A stretch of DNA of 5,169 bases from Candidatus Shapirobacteria bacterium (lineage in GTDB: Bacteria > Patescibacteriota > Microgenomatia > UBA12405), in assembly GCA_009885205.1 (NCBI GenBank), contig VFLE01000090.1, forward strand, positions 1 to 5,169, in the 5' to 3' direction. Below the pieces are notes generated by a model that had not been told where the DNA came from, ran no database searches, and saw nothing but the letters and a program-made list of their open reading frames with translations. A program made the translations under genes and the position numbers. The stretch's first letter is position 1, and each line of letters starts with the position of its first letter. Below, in pieces: positions 1 to 5,169 of this stretch.

Positions 1-1133
1 GTGGGGAAGCTGTGCCTACATCAGCTGATGATGTTTATTTCGATGCTAATAGTGGTGCTGTTACAATAACACTTGGTGCAACAGCAGCCGCTAAAACATT
101 TACTTGTACAGGATTTATTGGGACATTTGCAATGAGTACATTTCAATTTAATTTATCTGGTAATTTAATACTTGTATCTGGTATGACACTTACTGGAACA
201 AATACTGTTGGTTTTTCACTGGGTACTTCTTGTAATATTACAACTGGTGGGTTAACTATTCCAGTCGTATTTACATTTGGTAATTCATTAACATTTACAT
301 TATTAGATGATTTTAATACAACAAGTAATGTAAGACACGGTGCAACTACATTTAATGGAAATAATATTAATTTACAAACCAATTCAAACTTTTTAAATGT
401 TGTAAATAATACTACTTGTTTAGGTACAACAGTAATTAATATACTTGGTAGTAATGTAAGTATTGGAGCCAACACAACATCTATCAATAGTGGTATAGCT
501 ATGGATATTGTCATTAACTCATCTGGAATAGTAACATTTAGACAAGATTCAAACGCAACTGGTGGGGCCTTTGGTTTTGGTGGTACAAAAACAATGACAT
601 ATACAGCTGGTGTTTTGGTTTATAATTGTGCTTTTTTCAGATGCGTAACTTCTGGTACTTATACATTTGATATGACAGGACAATCAATACCAGGATTAAG
701 AATTGATATAGCAAATACAATATCTCTATCATCCTTATTAAATATTACTGACACATTTACGTTATTAAATGCTAACACAACTATAACTGGAATTGGTAAT
801 TTAACTTGTAATAATTTATTATTATCTCAAGCATTAACATCAGCTAAAAGTTTAACACTATCAGCTGGCGTAACATATACATTTAGTAATAGTATGACTA
901 TAACAGGACCAACCAATTCATTTAGATATACAATATTATCAGCAACTCCAGGAACCAAGGCTATTTTAACTTTAACACCAGGAGCAACACAGAATGTTGG
1001 TTATACAAATGCTACTGATATTGATTCTAATGCTGGTCAAACAATATATTCATTCAATGGGGTAATAACAACAACATTCAACTGGTCTAATTTAACATAT
1101 CCAAGTGGATATGCAATACCTTTTCAACACTAA
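1..1133 (+). CDS. Beta-solenoid-like phage fibre/adhesin-type protein, 5' partial
   Basis: The frame is open from the left edge (first full codon GGG at base 3) to TAA at 1131-1133, giving 376 visible residues. The GTG at base 12 is internal to this frame and is probably not the start, because the motif around it (GEAVPTSADDVYFD) looks like the interior of a longer protein. Environmental phage proteins often carry such a V-P-T-x-x-D-D-V-x-F-D motif, followed by strand-rich repeats. Here the rest is dominated by Thr, Asn, Ser, Gly and hydrophobic residues in short alternating strands broken by G-N or N-T turns, as in a beta-solenoid. Only about nine Lys/Arg occur. The C-terminus (DIDSNAGQTIYSFNG, then FNWSNL) looks like a capping segment. 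I see no transmembrane segment or enzyme motif. The likely role is a virion-surface fibre, decoration or host-binding protein, which is inference. Leucine is mostly TTA (24 of 32 by hand count), unlike the 406-residue gene downstream. A bacterial surface adhesin is a less likely alternative, given the phage-like neighbours. Confidence 0.6.
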   Translation, partial: GEAVPTSADDVYFDANSGAVTITLGATAAAKTFTCTGFIGTFAMSTFQFNLSGNLILVSGMTLTGTNTVGFSLGTSCNITTGGLTIPVVFTFGNSLTFTLLDDFNTTSNVRHGATTFNGNNINLQTNSNFLNVVNNTTCLGTTVINILGSNVSIGANTTSINSGIAMDIVINSSGIVTFRQDSNATGGAFGFGGTKTMTYTAGVLVYNCAFFRCVTSGTYTFDMTGQSIPGLRIDIANTISLSSLLNITDTFTLLNANTTITGIGNLTCNNLLLSQALTSAKSLTLSAGVTYTFSNSMTITGPTNSFRYTILSATPGTKAILTLTPGATQNVGYTNATDIDSNAGQTIYSFNGVITTTFNWSNLTYPSGYAIPFQH

Positions 1134-1140
1134 AAAATTT

Positions 1141-1422
1141 ATGATATACAAGATACTTAAAGTAACAGAACAAGATGATACCATAACTACACAAGTAGAA
1201 TATGATATTGAAGGAACTATCGTCATAGTTGATGTAGCTCACTTTCAACCTAATGGTGATAGTGATATAACTCTTGGAATAACTAATAGATACACAACTG
1301 AGATGTATAAGATATTTCCAGAAAGAATACCTCCTATTCTAGTTTATGAGGAGCCAATTATTGAGGAGTCTTCAATATTAGATAGGGCAATAGATGGTGT
1401 TAATAGTTTTACTCAAGAATAA
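1141..1422 (+). CDS. Small acidic protein of unknown function (93 aa)
   Basis: I start this gene at ATG 1141, 7 bases after the upstream TAA. The frame is open back to a GTG at 1105, but that start would overlap the upstream gene by 29 bases and add a tail with no clear character. The product begins MIYKILKV and is 93 residues long. It has a predicted beta-rich first half (VEYDIEGTIVIVDVAHFQP, about residues 19-37), then ITLGITNRYTTE (about 44-55), then a Pro/Glu-rich acidic stretch (PPILVYEEPIIEESS) and a short amphipathic C-terminus. There is no signal peptide, membrane segment or known catalytic motif. The DVAHF-x-P...I-x-N-R-x-x-x-E pattern looks like a compact conserved domain, but I cannot assign a function. 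Its place between a fibre-like gene and tail genes suggests a minor virion component, an assembly factor or a fibre chaperone. No Shine-Dalgarno sequence is visible; the leader is A/T-rich. Confidence 0.7.
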   Translation: MIYKILKVTEQDDTITTQVEYDIEGTIVIVDVAHFQPNGDSDITLGITNRYTTEMYKIFPERIPPILVYEEPIIEESSILDRAIDGVNSFTQE

Positions 1423-1454
1423 AAAAACAAAAAATCCCTAAACGAAGTTTTTTT
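1421..1454 (+). repeat. Weak A/T inverted repeat in the intergenic spacer
   Basis: Bases 1421-1428 (AAAAAAAC) are the exact reverse complement of 1447-1454 (GTTTTTTT), separated by 18 bases. The arm begins inside the TAA stop of the 93-residue gene, and the T-run extends to 1455. This is the largest gap in the window (49 bases). The layout of a stem followed by a T-tract recalls an intrinsic terminator, but the stem is almost all A-T and its loop is long, so it would be unstable. It may simply reflect A/T-rich spacer composition. A smaller AAAC-GAA-GTTT hairpin (1440-1450) lies within it. I make no firm functional call. Confidence 0.25.
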
Positions 1455-1471
1455 TAGCTTATTTATGTTAT

Positions 1472-1744
1472 ATGGATGCATATAAAATAATAGCAAAAGA
1501 ACTTGAAAGGCTTATTAAGGCAAAGATTAAAGAACTTAGTCTTTATAAATCTGGTAAAATGTACAACTCAATTAACGTGTCTGCTGTAAATAGTGGATTT
1601 AAGGTTTTTGCGGTTGACTATTTCGAATTCCAGAACAAAAAGTACAATATAGTTGGCTCAGTTGTAAAATCACCTGAGTTTTCTAAGTTTATGGCTAAAG
1701 CTATAACAAGTACAATAATTGATAAAATAAATAAAACACAATAA
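1472..1744 (+). CDS. Putative HK97 gp10-like tail-completion/joining protein (90 aa)
   Basis: The start is ATG 1472. The ATG at 1465 is in another frame and stops after six codons. The product opens with a charged amphipathic helix (residues 1-24, Lys/Glu-rich), then SGKMYNSI at 27-34, then beta-strands (INVSAVNSGFKVFAVDYFEF, 34-53). It ends in a second helix (about 68-88). Small phage tail-completion or head-tail joining proteins of the HK97 gp10 type share this plan: N-terminal helix, S/T-G-x-L-x-x-S-I, a strand pair ending in a Y before an acidic or aromatic residue, and a C-terminal helix. At 90 residues it is short for that family, and the usual E-x-G-R after the tyrosine is not seen; DYFEFQNKKYNI stands in its place. 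The next gene starts 3 bases after the stop, so the two are probably co-translated. If correct, it would sit at the end of the tail tube or the neck. The assignment is inferred from pattern and context. Confidence 0.5.
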   Translation: MDAYKIIAKELERLIKAKIKELSLYKSGKMYNSINVSAVNSGFKVFAVDYFEFQNKKYNIVGSVVKSPEFSKFMAKAITSTIIDKINKTQ

Positions 1745-1747
1745 CAA

Positions 1748-2968
1748 ATGGCAATAACAGTAGTAACATCACCATCCTTGGTATCAAATGTACGTAATCC
1801 ATTTTGGTATACATTTAGTTCAACAAATTCCACATTAGCAAACTTTAAATTCGTTATAGACGTATTTACTGGCTCAACAGCTTCAACTAAAGTTTTTAGA
1901 GATAGGCAATCTCCTAAACCATCAACATCAAGAGTTGATTTTTCTCCTAATGGAATTCTTAGAGATTATGTTTACCCTGAGATGTATTACCAGATAACAG
2001 CCTCTACAGCTTCTACATCAACCTTGCTTAATTATTCAGTACAGGTTAGTGAAGAATATGGCGCTGGCGCTTCTGGTACGACAATCTATGGACCTTTAAC
2101 TACTGTTACAGGATATTGTCTTAACTCAGTTGCAACTTATCAGCAGCTTCCACGTTGGAATTATAGAGATTATATTATTTATACTGCAACAACAACTGAA
2201 AGAAAGTTTTTGACAAATGCCCCTACGACAAAGAAGGTAAGGTCTGGTGAATATGAGACTCTTAGTTTTATGACTCAGAATTTTCCAACTTCAGCTCTTG
2301 ATGTATATTTAAGAGTTCAAAATTTTAGATTAAGCGGAGGTTCTTCTGTAAATAACTTTAGTATTTTAAACTTATTTTATTCAGGCACATCTGCAACAAC
2401 TGGAATTAGAGTATTTCACTTTGGAGTTGGACCAGCAAACTTGGACCCAATTCTTTCTTTTGATATAAACTTTGAAACTGATTATAAATATATAATTGAC
2501 ATATTTATGGATGATATCAACGGCTCATCTGGAATGTCAGAAACAAGAACTTTTGAACTTGATGCTGAATGTTCACGCTTTCCGACAAAGCGTTTTATGT
2601 TCCAGAACCGTTTTGGTGTTAGAGACTATTTTACAGCGACTCTAGCTGAGACAAATTCTTATAAAATTGACCGTACAACTTTTGAACAGGTTCTTCCAGT
2701 TAACTATCAAGTTAACAACAAGGGGACTTCTATAACTGATATAGATGTTCAAGATTCAGTTGTTGTAAATACAAACTGGGTTAATGATGAGGAGTCTGCT
2801 TGGCTTAAAGAATTGTTTACAACGCTTGACGCATTTGAAATAACTGCTGATGGAGATGCAATACCAATTATAATTAAGAATACAAACGAGGAAGTTAAAC
2901 AGCGTGTAAACGATAAGCTTTACAAATATGAGATTAGTTATGATTACGCTTTTAAATATAATGTATAA
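1748..2968 (+). CDS. Putative phage tail/baseplate structural protein (406 aa)
   Basis: ATG 1748 lies 3 bases after the previous stop and no better start exists. The N-terminal part (about 1-110) looks like an Ig-like or distal-tail-like beta domain: NPFWYTFSS, then FKFVIDVFTG, then VDFSPNGILRDYV, resembling the strand-rich openings of Bacteroidota phage structural proteins. The middle (about 110-270) is further beta-rich sequence, with FETDYKYIIDIFMDD near its end. The C-terminal domain is the most distinctive: FMFQNRFGVRDYFTATL (283-299), W344 and ESAWLKELF (349-357), then AIPIIIKN (371-378) and a closing amphipathic stretch to DYAFKYNV. I recall the pattern F-x-N-R-F-G-x-x-D-Y-F, later W-L-x-x-L, later P-x-x-I-K, from uncharacterised tail proteins of Bacteroidota phages. 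There is no signal peptide, membrane segment or enzyme motif. Lying directly before the hub-like ORF, it is a candidate for the distal-tail or baseplate-ring component that meets the hub. Leucine codons favour CTT (12 of 24), with TTA at only 6 of 24 by hand count. Confidence 0.55.
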   Translation: MAITVVTSPSLVSNVRNPFWYTFSSTNSTLANFKFVIDVFTGSTASTKVFRDRQSPKPSTSRVDFSPNGILRDYVYPEMYYQITASTASTSTLLNYSVQVSEEYGAGASGTTIYGPLTTVTGYCLNSVATYQQLPRWNYRDYIIYTATTTERKFLTNAPTTKKVRSGEYETLSFMTQNFPTSALDVYLRVQNFRLSGGSSVNNFSILNLFYSGTSATTGIRVFHFGVGPANLDPILSFDINFETDYKYIIDIFMDDINGSSGMSETRTFELDAECSRFPTKRFMFQNRFGVRDYFTATLAETNSYKIDRTTFEQVLPVNYQVNNKGTSITDIDVQDSVVVNTNWVNDEESAWLKELFTTLDAFEITADGDAIPIIIKNTNEEVKQRVNDKLYKYEISYDYAFKYNV

Positions 2969-2970
2969 TG
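2966..2970 (+). promoter_or_regulatory. TAATG stop/start overlap (translational coupling)
   Basis: The TAA that ends the 406-residue gene (2966-2968) shares its last A with the ATG (2968-2970) of the 734-codon ORF. No Shine-Dalgarno sequence precedes this ATG; the upstream bases are AAATATAATGTA. Termination-reinitiation is therefore the likely way the downstream gene is started, keeping the two tail proteins in a fixed ratio. The overlap is seen directly; the coupling is inference. Confidence 0.65.
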
Positions 2971-5169
2971 GAAAATAATTTAAGATTAATATTAAGTTCT
3001 GCTACAACAAGTGGCGAAGTAAATCTTTTTGGATTTGAGAAAATTAGTATTAAAAAATCAATAAGTGATATCAAGGACATTTCTAAAAGAAAGGGTTCTT
3101 TCACGCAGAATTTTACTGTTCCTGGAGATGAAAATAATAATAAATTATTCAATCACATATTTGAGATAGGTTCCGATTCTACTTTTGATTCAAGATTAAA
3201 GGCAAAATGTTGGCTTACTGAAGATTCTATTCAAATAATGGAAGGTGTTCTTCAATTAACAAACATTAAAATTGATGATGCAAGAAAAGTTACATACGAG
3301 ATTATTATTTATGGAGAAAGTACTGACTTATTTGCGGAAATTGGAGATGGTTATATTGAAGACTTAGATTATAGTGAGCTTATTCATACGTTAAGTTTCT
3401 CATCTGTGACCAATTCTTGGTCAGCAAATACAGACTATTTTTATCCATTAATTGATTATAATTATGGGCTTTCTTTTGCTGATATAATTGGGCAAAATAG
3501 CATAACTGGAATATCTTTGACAAAAATGTACCCAGCTATTAGAGCAAAGAATATATTTGATAAAATTATTAATGAGGCTGGATACAGCTATAACTCTTCA
3601 TTTTTTACTGGTGATACTTTTTCAAATTGGTTTATTCCGTTTAATGGCGTTGCCTCAGAAACGCAGGCAGAATCTTTTGCAATTAACAGGAGTTTCAGGG
3701 CAACAGACACTTCTGGTTTTACAGTCACAAGAGCTGATATGTATTTATTTGAAGCCCCAAATCAATATGCAATTGATTATGATATTTCTTTCGATAATGA
3801 TTCAACAGGCGGAAATTTTGACAACGGAAATTTATTTTCAACAATAACTTATAAATATTCTGGAACTGGTTATTCAATCCAATCAATTGGCGCAAGTGTT
3901 CCTTATGAGATTTTAAATACTGGTGTTGCAGGATATAATCCAGGAACGGGTGGGAACACCAGCCAAGCACTTGGGATTCAATTTTACAGGTCATCTTTTA
4001 ATGGTGGATTAACACCATTCAGAGAACAATATCAATATACGGGATATTATTATATGCCTTTCGCTGGGACATATACTTTCAGCACAGGTTATCTTAATGG
4101 CCCAATTGGTTCACAGCTTGGACCTGTACAACCAGGAGAAACAATTTGGGCAAAGTTCCATTATAAAGGAAGGTTGTCTTCTCTTGTCTCCGCTACTACT
4201 GCAACTGTTAGAATTAAACCAGGAGCTTATTTTTTAAATACTGTATCAACTCAACTTGTGCCAAATATGCCAGTTGATATGCAACCATTTATTCCAAAGA
4301 AAATAAAGAAAGCGGATTTTGTGAAATCAATTTTGACAATGACAAATTCAATAATTGAACCTTCAACAAATAATGCAAAGACACTTATAATTGAGCCTGT
4401 AAATAATTATTATAGCGGTGGTACTGTTAAGAACTGGACAAACAAACTTGATATGTCAAATAGTGTAAATGTTCAGCTTATTTCTTCTTTACAGCCAAAG
4501 AAAACAATATTTAGTTATAAGGATGATAAAGATTTCTGGAATACATATTATAAGGAAACTGTAAAAAGAACATACGGTGATTATATTTACGATAATGATA
4601 ATGACTTTAATAAGGAAGAGAAGCGTATTGAGGTAATATTTTCACCAACACCTTGTGATAATATTGATGGTTCAGACATTATTGTTGTTCCAAAGATTAT
4701 TAAAATGGAGTCTAATGGCTCATTTGGAAAAACCGATTCTAATATTAGAATATTACAGAAATCTTTAGTAGATTTCTCAAATGAAACAAGTGGGGCAACC
4801 CAATTTGTATTACAGGGATTATCTGCTGGAACATCATATCCTTGTCTAAATCATTTATCTCACCCTCAAACTGGAGCAACAGATTTAAATTTTGGAACAA
4901 ATGAATATGTGTATTGGACACTTAATTCAATTACTGAGCGTAACTTGGTTAATGAATTCTGGAAAAAGTCTTTAGATGAATACAATGATAAAGATGCAAA
5001 ATTAATAACTGCATATTTTAATTTAACTCCATCTGACATAAATCAATTTAAGTTTAATGACTCTATTTTTATTAGAGGTTTAACAAATGATGGCGGAAAT
5101 TATTTCAGGGTTCAATCAATTGATTATTCTCCGACAACTCCTGGCTCAAGCAAGGTTGAATTAATAAAA
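2968..5169 (+). CDS. Putative baseplate hub/tail-tip-like structural protein, 3' partial (734 codons visible)
   Basis: The frame runs from ATG 2968 to the last base without a stop: exactly 734 codons, ending ...KVELIK. I recognise the overall pattern from long, mostly unnamed tail proteins of Bacteroidota phages, which I take to be baseplate-hub or tail-tip (Tal/gp27-like) proteins; the role is inferred. N-terminal domain: KKSISDIKDISKRKGSF (29-45) leading to FTVPG (49-53), then YEIIIYGESTDLF (110-122) with IEDLDYSE. A Gly-rich loop (about 319-331) precedes a probable beta-sandwich insert (about 355-425, with QPGETIWAKFHY at 388-399). The core follows: FIPKKIKKADFVKSIL (441-456), TLIIEP (472-477), NWTNKLDMS (489-497), FSYKDDKDFWNTYY (515-528), IFSPTPCDNI (557-566), IIVVPKI near 571-577. 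The C-terminal domain has FWKKSLDEYND (664-674), AYFNLTPSDINQFKF (682-696), then FRVQSIDY (713-720). That last motif usually lies close to the C-terminus, so only a little is probably missing. No peptidase or lysozyme motif, signal peptide or membrane segment is visible. Confidence 0.6.
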   Translation, partial: MENNLRLILSSATTSGEVNLFGFEKISIKKSISDIKDISKRKGSFTQNFTVPGDENNNKLFNHIFEIGSDSTFDSRLKAKCWLTEDSIQIMEGVLQLTNIKIDDARKVTYEIIIYGESTDLFAEIGDGYIEDLDYSELIHTLSFSSVTNSWSANTDYFYPLIDYNYGLSFADIIGQNSITGISLTKMYPAIRAKNIFDKIINEAGYSYNSSFFTGDTFSNWFIPFNGVASETQAESFAINRSFRATDTSGFTVTRADMYLFEAPNQYAIDYDISFDNDSTGGNFDNGNLFSTITYKYSGTGYSIQSIGASVPYEILNTGVAGYNPGTGGNTSQALGIQFYRSSFNGGLTPFREQYQYTGYYYMPFAGTYTFSTGYLNGPIGSQLGPVQPGETIWAKFHYKGRLSSLVSATTATVRIKPGAYFLNTVSTQLVPNMPVDMQPFIPKKIKKADFVKSILTMTNSIIEPSTNNAKTLIIEPVNNYYSGGTVKNWTNKLDMSNSVNVQLISSLQPKKTIFSYKDDKDFWNTYYKETVKRTYGDYIYDNDNDFNKEEKRIEVIFSPTPCDNIDGSDIIVVPKIIKMESNGSFGKTDSNIRILQKSLVDFSNETSGATQFVLQGLSAGTSYPCLNHLSHPQTGATDLNFGTNEYVYWTLNSITERNLVNEFWKKSLDEYNDKDAKLITAYFNLTPSDINQFKFNDSIFIRGLTNDGGNYFRVQSIDYSPTTPGSSKVELIK

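Noticed and set aside
143..514. 123-codon open frame on the - strand
   Set aside because: It lies wholly inside the fibre-like gene on the opposite strand. Its Val/Leu/Pro-rich translation is the expected shadow of a Thr/Asn/Gly-rich gene.
1105..1422. GTG start at 1105 for the 93-residue gene
   Set aside because: It would overlap the upstream gene by 29 bases; ATG 1141 gives a normal 7-base gap and a typical phage-like N-terminus.
1460..1467. TATTTATG as a Bacteroidota -7 promoter element (TAnnTTTG) before the gp10-like gene
   Set aside because: It has a mismatch, no TTTG-like -33 partner at proper spacing, and would place the transcription start on or past the ATG at 1472.
1618..1833. 71-codon open frame on the - strand with a hydrophobic stretch resembling a membrane segment
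   Set aside because: It spans the junction of two well-supported + strand genes. The hydrophobic run is the antisense of a Lys/Thr/Asn-rich helix.
2952..3152. 66-codon open frame on the - strand
   Set aside because: It is antisense to the start of the hub-like ORF and would be the only - strand gene in a one-direction module.
3557..3847. 96-codon + strand frame
   Set aside because: It is out of frame inside the 734-codon hub-like ORF, with a Leu/Gln-rich translation typical of a shifted frame.
3725..3994. 89-codon open frame on the - strand
   Set aside because: It is antisense to the hub-like ORF and shows no recognisable domain.
1..5169. Stop-codon recoding (TAG or TGA read as an amino acid), as in some crAss-like phages
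   Set aside because: All genes are intact under the standard code. Exclusive use of TAA stops is expected in such AT-rich DNA and is no evidence of recoding by itself.

Overview
The window reads as part of the structural (tail/baseplate) module of a tailed double-stranded DNA phage or prophage. Its host is probably in the Bacteroidota. The DNA is strongly AT-rich, and all five genes lie on the + strand. They are packed with gaps of 7, 49 and 3 bases and then a 1-base overlap. None of the four visible starts has a purine-rich Shine-Dalgarno sequence, only A/T-rich leaders, as is usual for Bacteroidota and their phages. All four visible stops are TAA. I see no rRNA, tRNA, CRISPR array, insertion sequence, integrase or defence gene.

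Layout from left to right: (1) bases 1-1133 hold the 3' part of a Thr/Asn/Ser/Gly-rich, beta-solenoid-like protein, probably a fibre, adhesin or virion decoration, whose start lies before the window. (2) Bases 1141-1422 encode a 93-residue acidic protein of unknown function. (3) A 49-base A/T-tract spacer follows. (4) Bases 1472-1744 encode a 90-residue protein with the SGK-x-x-x-SI pattern of HK97 gp10-like tail-completion proteins. (5) Bases 1748-2968 encode a 406-residue protein that looks like a tail or baseplate structural protein. (6) From 2968 to the last base an ORF stays open for 734 codons with no stop. This is the largest gene in the window. It resembles the long baseplate-hub or tail-tip-like proteins of Bacteroidota phages.

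The last three genes are almost certainly co-translated, with a 3-base gap and then a TAATG stop/start overlap. They probably build one sub-assembly: tail completion or joining, then a distal-tail or baseplate component, then the hub. The first gene differs sharply from them in leucine codon choice and composition, so it may be a separately exchanged host-recognition cassette. Functional names rest on sequence patterns recalled from phage protein families, without any search; all are moderate or low confidence. I find no convincing sign of a wholly new system. The most interesting points are the uncharacterised hub-like giant ORF, the unusual gene order with no tape measure between joining protein and hub, and the codon contrast of the fibre-like gene.
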